Source: JAICJR01 sp963848495
GTDB lineage: Bacteria; Actinomycetota; Thermoleophilia; Solirubrobacterales; Thermoleophilaceae
Length of the DNA: 64,000 nt
Assembly: GCA_963848495.1 (NCBI GenBank)
Contig: CAWKDV010000002.1
Coordinates: 1,178,001 to 1,242,000 of the forward strand
Direction: 5' to 3'
Below are positions 53,233-60,982 of the stretch, one piece after another (within the stretch, counting starts at the first letter, position 1; each line of letters begins with the position of its first letter). Under the pieces are notes generated by a model. It saw only the letters and a program-made list of their open reading frames with translations. It did not search any database and had not been told where the DNA came from. The translations under genes and the position numbers were made by a program.

Positions 53233-56001
53233 ATGAGCGTTGCGCAGGGAGTGAACCAGCGGCTGGCGGCCCTCACCGAGGCCGGCGTGAGCATCTGGCT
53301 GGATCAGATCAGGCGCTCCCTGATCGACTCGGGCGAGCTCGAGCGGATGGTCCGCGAGGACTCGCTCCGCGGCGTCACCGCCAACCCGTCCATCTTCGAG
53401 AAGGCGATCCTCGGCAGCCCCGACTACGACGAGGAGCTGGCCGAGCTGTCGCGGCAGGGCACCGACGCGCGCGGCATCTACCGCCACCTGGCGGTGGAGG
53501 ACGTGCAGCTCGCGGCCGACGTGCTGCGGCCCGTATGGGAGGGCACCGGAGGCCTGGACGGCTACGTATCGCTCGAGGTCGCCCCGCGCCTCGCGCACGA
53601 CACCGAGGGCACGATCGAGCAGGCGCGCCAGTACTGGGAGCTGATCGGGCGACCCAACGCGATGATCAAGATCCCGGGCACCGAGGAGGGCATCCCGGCG
53701 ATCGAGCAGTCGATCTACGACGGCATCAACATCAACGTCACGCTGCTGTTCGCCGTCGATATGTACGCGAAGGCGGCCGAGGCCTTCGTCCGCGGCCTCG
53801 AGCGCCGGCGCGCGGAGGGCAAGTCGGTCGACGACATCCACTCGGTGGCGAGCTTCTTCGTCTCGCGCGTGGACACCGAGGCCGACAAGCGGCTCGATGC
53901 GCTCGGGCGCATCGACCTGCAGGGCACCGCCGCGCTGGCCAACGCCCGCCTCGCTTACCACCACTTCAAGGACGTCTTCTACGGCGACCGCTTCGCGTCG
54001 CTACGGGAGGCGGGCGCGCACGTGCAGCGGCCGCTCTGGGCTTCCACCGGCACGAAGAACCCGCGCTACTCGGAGACGAAGTACGTCGACGGCCTGGTGG
54101 CGCCCGACACGGTGAACACGATGCCGCTGCCCACGCTGGTCGCCTTCGCCGAGCACGGAGAGGTGCCCGGCGCCACGGCCGACCCGGATCCGGCCGAGGT
54201 GGAGCGGGAGCTGAAGGCGCTGGCCGAGGCGGGCGTGGAGATGAAGGACGTCACCGACAAGCTGCTCGCCGACGGCATCGAGCAGTTCGCCGTGGCGATG
54301 AAGAAGCTGCTCGACGGCATCGAGGCGCGCCGCCAGGCGGTGACCACCGGCCGCCCGGACACGATTCGCGCGACGATCCCGAAGGAGCTCGAGCCCGCCG
54401 TGGCCGACTGCGTCAAGCGAGCGATCGACGAGGACGTGGCGCGACGTGTCTGGCGCCGCGACGAGAGCCTCTGGGGCGGACCGGGCGTACCGGAGATCGG
54501 CAACCGCCTGGGCTGGCTGACGATCTCCGACAAGATGCTCGAGGAGGCCGACACGCTCGAGGAGTTCGCGCGCGACGTGTCGGCCGAGGGGCTCACCACG
54601 GCGGTGCTGCTCGGCATGGGCGGCTCGAGCCTCGCGCCCGAGGTCCTGCGGCTGACGTTCGGCCGCACGAAGGGCGCGCTGGACCTGCACGTGCTCGACA
54701 CGACGGACGCCGGCGCGATCGTGCACGTCGAGCGGCACATCGACCTCTCGAAGACGCTCTTCATCGTCTCGACCAAGTCGGGCGGCACGATCGAGACGCT
54801 CTCGCTGGCGCGTTACTTCGAGTCGCGCGTCCGGGACACCGTCGACGAGGACGCCCTCGGGCGCCACTTCATCGCCATCACGGATCCCGGCAGCTCGCTG
54901 GTGGAGCTGGCCGAGTCGCACGGCTGGCGGCGCACCTTCCTCGCCGATCCGGACATCGGCGGCCGCTACTCCGCGCTGTCGCACTTCGGCATGGTGCCGG
55001 CGGCGCTCGCGGGGATCGACATCCGCGCGATCCTCGAGCGGGCGCAGGTGGCCGAGCAGCGCTGCCAGAACTACGAGCCGGGTGAGGCCAACAGCGGCCT
55101 ATGGCTCGGCTCGCTGATCGGCGAGCTGGCGCTGCAGGGCCGCGACAAGCTCACCTTCGTGGTCGACGAGCCCGTGTCGAGCTTCGGCCTCTGGGCCGAG
55201 CAGCTGGTGGCGGAGTCCACCGGCAAGCAGGGCAAGGGCATCCTGCCGGTGGCGGACGAACCGCTGGGCGCGCCCGAGTCGTACGCGAACGACCGCGTGT
55301 TCCTCCACCTGCGCAACGAGGAGAGCCCCGACTCGGACCGCGACGCGGCGATCGAGGCGCTGGGCGCGGCCGGGCACCCGACCGTCACCGTCGGCGTGAA
55401 CGACCGCGCGGACATCGGCAGCCTGTTCTTCTTGGCCGAGTTCGCCACCGCTGTGGCCGGCTGGGCGCTCGGGATCAACCCGTTCGACCAGCCGAACGTG
55501 CAGGAGGCGAAGGACAACACCGGCAGGGTGCTCAAGCGCTACTCGGAGGAGGGGCGGCTGCCCGAGGCCGACGACGCCTCCGACGACGCGCTGCGGGCGC
55601 TGCTCGGCCGGCTCGAGTCGCCGCACTTCCTCGCGGTGATGGGCTACCTCGAGCCCTCGGACGAGTTCGACGCCGCGATCGCGGAGCTGCGCACGGCGGT
55701 GCGCGACAGCGACCACACCGCCACCACGTTCGGCTACGGGCCGCGCTTCCTTCACTCCACCGGCCAGCTCCACAAGGGCGGGCCGAAGAACGGCGTGTTC
55801 CTGCAGCTGATTCACGACTCCGACGAGGACGCGGAGGTGCCGGAGGCCGGCTACAGCTTCACCACGCTGAAGAACGCCCAGGCGATCGGGGACCTCGACA
55901 CGCTGCGCTCGCACGGCCTGCCGGCCGAGCGCGTCCGGCTCGAGGGCGATCGCGTGGCGGCCCTGAGGGCGCTAACCCAGAAGGTCAAGGAGATGCTCTG
56001 A
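53233..56001 (+). CDS. tal-pgi: Bifunctional transaldolase / glucose-6-phosphate isomerase
   Basis: A 922-residue fusion. Residues 1 to about 370 are transaldolase (SIWLDQIRRSLIDSGELERM, GVTANPSIFEKAI, Schiff-base Lys146 in NAMIKIPGTEEG, INVTLLFAVDMYAKAAEAFV). From about 375 to the end is a phosphoglucose isomerase with SIS fold: GMGGSSLAPEVL, FIVSTKSGGTIETLSLARYF, DIGGRYSALSHFGMVPAAL, and GINPFDQPNVQEAKDNTGRV. It couples two steps that recycle fructose-6-P into glucose-6-P, matching Zwf and Gnd. Tal-Pgi fusions are known in several bacteria. Its stop overlaps gnd (TGATG). Confidence 0.95.
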   Translation: MSVAQGVNQRLAALTEAGVSIWLDQIRRSLIDSGELERMVREDSLRGVTANPSIFEKAILGSPDYDEELAELSRQGTDARGIYRHLAVEDVQLAADVLRPVWEGTGGLDGYVSLEVAPRLAHDTEGTIEQARQYWELIGRPNAMIKIPGTEEGIPAIEQSIYDGININVTLLFAVDMYAKAAEAFVRGLERRRAEGKSVDDIHSVASFFVSRVDTEADKRLDALGRIDLQGTAALANARLAYHHFKDVFYGDRFASLREAGAHVQRPLWASTGTKNPRYSETKYVDGLVAPDTVNTMPLPTLVAFAEHGEVPGATADPDPAEVERELKALAEAGVEMKDVTDKLLADGIEQFAVAMKKLLDGIEARRQAVTTGRPDTIRATIPKELEPAVADCVKRAIDEDVARRVWRRDESLWGGPGVPEIGNRLGWLTISDKMLEEADTLEEFARDVSAEGLTTAVLLGMGGSSLAPEVLRLTFGRTKGALDLHVLDTTDAGAIVHVERHIDLSKTLFIVSTKSGGTIETLSLARYFESRVRDTVDEDALGRHFIAITDPGSSLVELAESHGWRRTFLADPDIGGRYSALSHFGMVPAALAGIDIRAILERAQVAEQRCQNYEPGEANSGLWLGSLIGELALQGRDKLTFVVDEPVSSFGLWAEQLVAESTGKQGKGILPVADEPLGAPESYANDRVFLHLRNEESPDSDRDAAIEALGAAGHPTVTVGVNDRADIGSLFFLAEFATAVAGWALGINPFDQPNVQEAKDNTGRVLKRYSEEGRLPEADDASDDALRALLGRLESPHFLAVMGYLEPSDEFDAAIAELRTAVRDSDHTATTFGYGPRFLHSTGQLHKGGPKNGVFLQLIHDSDEDAEVPEAGYSFTTLKNAQAIGDLDTLRSHGLPAERVRLEGDRVAALRALTQKVKEML

Positions 56002-56903
56002 TGCAGATCGGCTTCGTAGGGCTTGGCCGCATGGGCGGCAACATGGTGCACCGCATCCTGCGCGACTCGGGCAACAAGGTCGTGGCATGGGACCCGGGCG
56101 CCGAGGCCGTCCAGATGGCGGTGGGCCACGGGGCCGACGGCGCCGAGTCGCTCGAGGACCTCGTCTCGAAGCTGGAGCAGCCGCGCGCCGTCTGGATCAT
56201 GGTGCCGTCGGGCCCGCCGACGCAGCAGACGATCGAGAAGCTGTTCGAGCTGCTCGACGAGGGCGACATGATCATCGACGGCGGCAACTCGAAGTGGACC
56301 GACTCGAAGCAGAACGGCGAGGCGGCCGCCTCGCACGGCCTGGAGTTCGTGGACGTCGGGACGAGCGGCGGCGTCTGGGGCCTCGAGGTCGGCTACTGCA
56401 TGATGGCCGGGGGCAGCGACGCCGCCGTGGGCCGACTCGCGCCGATCCTCGACGTGCTCGCTCCGCCCGACGGCTGGGGCCACATGGGCGGCCACGGCTC
56501 GGGGCACTACGTGAAGATGGTCCACAACGGGATCGAGTACGGGCTGCTCCAGGCGTACGGCGAGGGCTTCGAGATCCTGCACGCGTCCGACTACGACCTC
56601 GACCTCCCCGCCATCTCGCACCTCTGGAACCAGGGCTCGGTCATCCGCTCGTGGCTGCTCGAGCTGGCGGAGCGCGCCTACGCCGACGGCGGCCGCGACC
56701 TGAAGGACATCCGCGGCTACGTGGAGGACTCGGGCGAGGGCCGCTGGACCGTTGAGGACGCGATCAGCAAGAACATCCCGGCGCCGGTGATCACGCTGAG
56801 CCTCCTGCAGCGCTTCGTATCGAGGCAGGACGAGTCATATTCCGCGAAGGTCATCGCGGCGCTCCGGAACCAGTTCGGCGGCCACGCGGTGAAGCACGAA
56901 TGA
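56001..56903 (+). CDS. gnd: 6-phosphogluconate dehydrogenase (short, decarboxylating form)
   Basis: Makes ribulose-5-P and CO2. The 300-residue protein lacks the long C-terminal repeat of the E. coli enzyme, as in the NAD-preferring GndA/YqeC-like type. It has the Rossmann motif MQIGFVGLGRMGGNMVHR, the FVDVGTSGGVWGLEVGYCMM block, YVKMVHNGIEYGLLQAYGEG (catalytic Lys-His-Asn) and a short tail. ATG overlaps the tal-pgi stop. Array R6 follows directly. Confidence 0.93.
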   Translation: MQIGFVGLGRMGGNMVHRILRDSGNKVVAWDPGAEAVQMAVGHGADGAESLEDLVSKLEQPRAVWIMVPSGPPTQQTIEKLFELLDEGDMIIDGGNSKWTDSKQNGEAAASHGLEFVDVGTSGGVWGLEVGYCMMAGGSDAAVGRLAPILDVLAPPDGWGHMGGHGSGHYVKMVHNGIEYGLLQAYGEGFEILHASDYDLDLPAISHLWNQGSVIRSWLLELAERAYADGGRDLKDIRGYVEDSGEGRWTVEDAISKNIPAPVITLSLLQRFVSRQDESYSAKVIAALRNQFGGHAVKHE

Positions 56904-56931
56904 GAGCGCAGAGCGCAGAGCGCAGAGCGCA
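56904..56931. repeat. One-armed heptamer array R6 (gagcgca)
   Basis: Four exact tandem gagcgca units (56904-56931) begin the base after the gnd stop and end 8 nt before the zwf GTG. No inverted arm is present. This is the shortest member of the repeat family and lies in the only gap of more than 15 nt within the pentose phosphate operon. Confidence 0.85.
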
Positions 56932-56938
56932 GGTCTGA

Positions 56939-58459
56939 GTGGCCACGGTCCAAGAAAACCCGCTCGTCGAGGGCCTGGAGCGCACTCCGGTCCACCCGAC
57001 GACGCTGATCATCTTCGGCGGCACCGGTGACCTCGCGCAGCGCAAGCTGCTGCCGGCCATCTACAACCTCGCGCACGAGGGGGCGCTGCCCGAGCGGTTC
57101 AACCTGATCGCCGTGGCGCGGCGGGACATCCCGCACGACGACTACCGCGAGTTCGCGCGCGAGTCGATCGGCAAGTTCTCGCGCACCCGTCCCGACGAGA
57201 CCGTCCTCAGCTCGCTGCTCGAGCGCATGCACTACGTCGGCGGCTCGTTCGACGACCAGGCCGCCTACGACCAGATCGGAAAGATCGCGGGCGCGCACGA
57301 CGACGAGGCGGGCCTGGCTTTCAACCGCATCTACTACCTGGCCACGGCCCCCGGCTTCTTCGAGACGATCGCGCAGTCGCTCGGCGCGCACGGCATGGAC
57401 AAGCACGAGAACGCCGACGTGCGCCTGGTGGTGGAGAAGCCGTTCGGCCACGACCTCGCCTCGGCCCGCGAGCTCAACCGCGCGCTCCTGTCGGTGTTCG
57501 AGGAGCGGCAGATCTTCCGCATCGACCACTACCTGGGCAAGGAGACCGTCCAGAACATGCTGGTGCTGCGCTTCGGCAACGGCTTCTTCGAGCCGCTCTG
57601 GAACCGCAGCTACATCGACAACGTGCAGATCACCGCGGCCGAGGACATCGGCATCGGCACCCGCGCCGAGTACTACGACCACTCGGGCGCGCTGCGCGAC
57701 ATCGTGCAGAACCACCTCCTGCAGCTCCTCACGATCCTGTCGATGGAGCCGCCCGTGTCCTTCAACGCCGACGAGGTGCGCAACGAGAAGGTGAAGATCC
57801 TCCACGCGATCAAACCGCCCTCGATCGAGGAGGTGCCCGAGCGGGTCGTGCGCGCCCAGTACGCCTCGGGCATGGCGGAGGGCAAGGAGGTGCAGGGCTA
57901 CCTCGAGGAGAACGGCGTGGCGCCCGGCTCCACCACGGAGACATACGTGGCGATGCGGCTCTCGATCGACAACTGGCGCTGGGCGGGCGTGCCGATCTTC
58001 CTGCGCGCGGGCAAGCGCCTGGCGCGCCGGGTCACGGAGATCGCGGTCACCCTCCAACCCGTACCGCATCTCGCCTTCCAGCACTCCGGCTCGCTCGGAG
58101 TGCAGCCCAACCAGCTGATCCTGAGCGTGCAGCCGAACGAGGGCGTTGCGCTCTCGCTGGTGGCCAAGATCCCGGGCGCGCGGATGCGCGTGCGGCCGGT
58201 GAACATGGAGTTCCTCTACGGCACCTCGTTCATGTCGCAGTCGCCCGAGGCCTACGAGCGCCTGATCCTCGACACGATGCGCGGCGACGCCACGCTGTTC
58301 GCCCGCGACGACGAGGTGGAGGCGGCCTGGGCGATCGTCGACCCGATCCTCGAGGCCTGGAAGCTGGCCGACGGGCCGCTGCCGCAGTACGCGGCCGGCT
58401 CGCACGGGCCCGCCGAGGCCGACGCCCTGCTCGAGCCCAAGGAGTGGCGGCAGCTGTGA
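56939..58459 (+). CDS. zwf: Glucose-6-phosphate 1-dehydrogenase
   Basis: First, NADPH-producing step of the oxidative pentose phosphate pathway. 506 residues. NADP site TLIIFGGTGDLAQRKLLPAI; NADP specificity region VVEKPFGHDLASARELN; substrate motif RIDHYLGKETVQNML (catalytic His of the RIDHYLGK signature); C-terminal YGTSFMSQSPEAYERLILDT. GTG 56939 lies 35 nt after gnd, behind R6. The end overlaps opcA by 4 nt. Confidence 0.96.
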   Translation: MATVQENPLVEGLERTPVHPTTLIIFGGTGDLAQRKLLPAIYNLAHEGALPERFNLIAVARRDIPHDDYREFARESIGKFSRTRPDETVLSSLLERMHYVGGSFDDQAAYDQIGKIAGAHDDEAGLAFNRIYYLATAPGFFETIAQSLGAHGMDKHENADVRLVVEKPFGHDLASARELNRALLSVFEERQIFRIDHYLGKETVQNMLVLRFGNGFFEPLWNRSYIDNVQITAAEDIGIGTRAEYYDHSGALRDIVQNHLLQLLTILSMEPPVSFNADEVRNEKVKILHAIKPPSIEEVPERVVRAQYASGMAEGKEVQGYLEENGVAPGSTTETYVAMRLSIDNWRWAGVPIFLRAGKRLARRVTEIAVTLQPVPHLAFQHSGSLGVQPNQLILSVQPNEGVALSLVAKIPGARMRVRPVNMEFLYGTSFMSQSPEAYERLILDTMRGDATLFARDDEVEAAWAIVDPILEAWKLADGPLPQYAAGSHGPAEADALLEPKEWRQL

Positions 58460-59508
58460 CCGCCGAGGTCTGGGAGGCCGAGGACACCACCCCGTCGGAC
58501 ATCGACGCGGCCCTGCGGAACCTCCTCGAGGAGCAGCACGCCAAGGGCGAGACGCCGGCCCCCGCGCGGGTGCTGAACATGGTGGCGGTGGTGGACAGCT
58601 CCTGGCGCGGCGAGATCCTCAACCGCCTCGAGCGGGTGGGGCGCTACCACGCGTCCCGCACGATCCTCTGCTCCGTGGAGGAGCGGCGTACGACGATCGA
58701 CGCGCGCGCCACGCTCACGGCCGACGGCACCGCCGATCCCGGCATCTGCGTGGTCGCGGAGCGGGTGGACATCCGCATCGGGCCGAGCCACCTGCGGCGG
58801 CTCGACTCGATCGTCGACCCACTCATCCTGCCGGACCTCACCACGGTCGTATGGGCGCCGCACGGCCACGACGAGGCGATCGACGCGATGCGCGGGCTCG
58901 CCGACGTCGTGCTGCTCGACTCCTCCGACCTGCCCGACATGCGCGCCGCGGTGAAGCGCGTCTGCCACCTCGGGGAGGCCGCCTACGTGGTCGACCTGGC
59001 CTGGCTCCGCAGCACGCCCTGGCGCGAGCGTATCGCCGCGACCTTCGACCCACCCGAATGGCGCGACATGCTGCGCCACATCTCGCGCGTGGAGGTGCGC
59101 CACCGGCCCGACTCCGCCGTCAGCGCGGTGCTGCTGCTCGGCTGGTTCTCGTCGCGGCTCGGCTGGCACCCCGACTCGCTGCTGTCGGAGAACGGGCGCC
59201 TGCACGGCCGCGCCAAGGCGGGCAAGGTCGACGTGCGGCTCGACCTCGAGCCGATCCCCGACCTCGGCGCTCCGGGCCTCGCCGGCATCACCGTCGAGAC
59301 CGCCGCGGGCGTGTCGCTCTCGCTCGACCGCGGGCCGGGCGGGCTCCACGCCCGCAGGCGCGCCGCCGACGGGCATGAGACGAACTGGGTCGTGCTGGGC
59401 GCCTCGCGCGGCGAGGCGGGCATCCTGGGCGAGGGCATCCGCCAGGCGCTGCTGCGCGACCCCACCTACGGCCCGGCCGTGAACTGCGCCCAGGCCCTGC
59501 TCTCGTGA
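58456..59508 (+). CDS. opcA: Glucose-6-phosphate dehydrogenase assembly protein OpcA
   Basis: Activator of Zwf in actinobacteria and cyanobacteria, required for active G6PD. 350 residues with ARVLNMVAVVDSSWRGEILN, RRLDSIVDPLILPDLTTVVW, DSSDLPDMRAA and YVVDLAWLRSTPWRERIAAT, all OpcA blocks, and a C-terminal beta-rich half. GTG 58456 overlaps the zwf stop and the stop overlaps pgl, the usual zwf-opcA-pgl order. Confidence 0.93.
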   Translation: MTAEVWEAEDTTPSDIDAALRNLLEEQHAKGETPAPARVLNMVAVVDSSWRGEILNRLERVGRYHASRTILCSVEERRTTIDARATLTADGTADPGICVVAERVDIRIGPSHLRRLDSIVDPLILPDLTTVVWAPHGHDEAIDAMRGLADVVLLDSSDLPDMRAAVKRVCHLGEAAYVVDLAWLRSTPWRERIAATFDPPEWRDMLRHISRVEVRHRPDSAVSAVLLLGWFSSRLGWHPDSLLSENGRLHGRAKAGKVDVRLDLEPIPDLGAPGLAGITVETAAGVSLSLDRGPGGLHARRRAADGHETNWVVLGASRGEAGILGEGIRQALLRDPTYGPAVNCAQALLS

Positions 59509-60197
59509 GCGAGCCGGCCATCAGGGTCCTCGACGACCCTCCCGGCGTGCTCGCCGAACAGCTTGCGCAGGCCGCCTCGGACGGGCGCAGCATCGTCCTG
59601 ACGGGCGGCTCGACGCCGCGCGTGGCATACGAGCGGGCGGCGGCGATGGACGCCGACTGGTCGGGCGCCTCGATCTGGTTCGGCGACGACCGCTGCGTGC
59701 CGCCCGACCACGAGCACTCGAACTACGCGATGGCGAATGCTGCGCTCCTGTCGCGGGTCTCGCCCGGCTCCGTGCACCGCATGAAGGGCGAGCTCGGGCC
59801 GCACGAGGGTGCGCGCGACTACGAGCGGGAGCTGCAGTCCGTCTACGGCGAGGCGGTGCCGGAGCTCGACCTGCTGCTGCTCGGCCTGGGCCCCGACGCC
59901 CACTGTGCCTCGCTGTTCCCGGGCGACGCCGCCCTGGGCGAGTGCGAGAGGACCGCGGTGGGCGTGGAGACGCCCGGCATGGCGCCGTTCCTTCCGCGCA
60001 TCACGCTGACGCTGCCCGTACTGAACGCGGCCCACGAGATCGTCTTCCTCGTCACGGGCGAGGACAAGGCCGAGGCTGTGGCCCGGGCCTTCGGCGGGCT
60101 ACGGCCCGGGCCCGAAGCGCCTGCTTCTTTGGTGCGTCCCGTGCATGGCAGCCTTACGGTGTTGTTGGACGAAGGGGCGGCTGCTCACCTTCGGTAA
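59505..60197 (+). CDS. pgl: 6-phosphogluconolactonase
   Basis: Hydrolyses 6-phosphogluconolactone, completing the oxidative branch. 230 residues of the NagB/RpiA fold: SIVLTGGSTPRVAYERAA, WFGDDRCVPPDHEHSNYAMA, LLLLGLGPDAHCASLFPGDA. The family usually has GHTASLFP at the last site; here it is AHCASLFP. GTG 59505 overlaps opcA. Array R7 begins 2 nt after the stop. Confidence 0.93.
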   Translation: MSEPAIRVLDDPPGVLAEQLAQAASDGRSIVLTGGSTPRVAYERAAAMDADWSGASIWFGDDRCVPPDHEHSNYAMANAALLSRVSPGSVHRMKGELGPHEGARDYERELQSVYGEAVPELDLLLLGLGPDAHCASLFPGDAALGECERTAVGVETPGMAPFLPRITLTLPVLNAAHEIVFLVTGEDKAEAVARAFGGLRPGPEAPASLVRPVHGSLTVLLDEGAAAHLR

Positions 60198-60199
60198 GG

Positions 60200-60262
60200 A
60201 CTGCGGACTGCGGACTGCAGACTGCGGAAAAGACCGAATCTCCGCAGTCCGCAGTCCGCAGT
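60200..60262. repeat. Inverted heptamer array R7 (actgcgg)
   Basis: Left arm: actgcgg, actgcgg, actgcag, actgcgg (60200-60227). Loop of 14 nt (aaaagaccgaatct). Right arm: ccgcagt three times (60242-60262) then ccgcgat. Unit, arm length and loop length equal those of R1, and the loops share gacc(a/g)aa(a/t)ct, so R1 and R7 are copies of one element 49 kb apart. Confidence 0.92.
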
Positions 60263-60270
60263 CCGCGATC

Positions 60271-60541
60271 TAGCGCAGCCAGATCCGTAGCTGCGCGGGA
60301 ACTCCAGGCCGTCGATGTCGATGGGGACGAAATCGGTCTGGGCGATGATGTGGCGGCTCAGCAGGAAGGGGGCCTGGCGGGCGCGGGCCTCGGTGATCGC
60401 CGCGCGCGGGGTGGCGGCCTCGACCAGCGGCTCGGCGGTGTGGAGGTCCTGCTTCGTCAGCACGCCGTCCACGGTCCAGCGGGCGTTCGATGAGGGGTCG
60501 CGCACGACCATCGGCGTGGCCAGGAAGCGCTCGCGGCTCAC
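60271..60541 (-). CDS. Possible small conserved protein (about 80-90 aa)
   Basis: Not recognised. From GTG 60541 (or ATG 60511) the minus strand reads SRERFLATPMVVRDPSSNAR, then WTVDGVLTKQDLHTAEPLVE, ATPRAAITEARARQAPFLLS and HIIAQTDFVPIDIDGLEFP, with strongly GC-biased third positions. The literal frame then runs through R7 into pgl. A change of one base after GLE would instead give VPAQLRIWLR and a stop at 60271, just outside R7. The plus strand over the same region uses many agg/ggg codons, so the minus strand is the better coding candidate. Function unknown. Confidence 0.4.
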
Positions 60542-60881
60542 GGCGGCCACCGCCGCGCCCGCGGCCGGCGCGATCAAGGGCGCCGTCCAGGTGACCATGG
60601 GCGACATGTGGATCAAGAGCTCGACCGCCAGCGTGAAGGCGGGCAAGGTCACCTTCCAGGTGAAGAACAATGGCCCCTCGATGCACGGCATGGGCATCGT
60701 CAAGGCGCCCGCCAAGATCGTGAACGGCGAGCCCGTGAACATGCTGGCCGAGGGCAAGCACCTGATGGGCGGCGAGAGCGACACGGTCACCGCCAACCTG
60801 AAGCCCGGCAACTACGAGCTGGTGTGCCATATGCCGGGGCACTACGCGGCGGGGCAGCACATCCCGTTCACCGTTCGCTGA
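60516..60881 (+). CDS. Small cupredoxin (blue-copper-like) protein, N-terminus uncertain
   Basis: The core (about residues 22-121) is a type I copper domain: VQVTMGDMWIKSSTASVKAG, VTFQVKNNGPSMHGMGIV (first His) and NYELVCHMPGHYAAGQHIPF. The last motif is C-x4-H-x4-Q, with Gln in the axial position usually held by Met, as in stellacyanin. Upstream is only TAATAAPAAGAIKG, resembling the end of a signal or linker, with no hydrophobic signal segment. The true start may be lost; GTG 60516 is a placeholder, and an open frame continues to ATG 60315 over the minus-strand ORF. Confidence 0.7.
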   Translation: MARKRSRLTAATAAPAAGAIKGAVQVTMGDMWIKSSTASVKAGKVTFQVKNNGPSMHGMGIVKAPAKIVNGEPVNMLAEGKHLMGGESDTVTANLKPGNYELVCHMPGHYAAGQHIPFTVR

Positions 60882-60893
60882 ACGCGACCGCGG

Positions 60894-60967
60894 ACTGCGG
60901 ACTGCGGACTGCGGACTGCGGACTGCGGAGATGTCGTTTCCGCAGTCCGCGGTCCGCCGTCCGCAGT
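60894..60967. repeat. Inverted heptamer array R8 (actgcgg)
   Basis: Left arm: five actgcgg units (60894-60928), preceded by accgcgg. Loop agatgtcgttt. Right arm: ccgcagt, ccgcggt, ccgccgt, ccgcagt (60940-60967). It is the longest left arm in the family and lies 13 nt after the cupredoxin stop and 15 nt before the GH15 start. With R7 it brackets the cupredoxin segment. Confidence 0.92.
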
Positions 60968-60982
60968 CCTAGTCTCTGGCGC

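Noticed and set aside
60185..60541. Minus-strand frame read through R7 as coding
   Set aside because: The tail past 60271 is translation of the repeat (TADCGL, SAVRSP) and overlaps pgl; only the part before R7 is kept, at low confidence.
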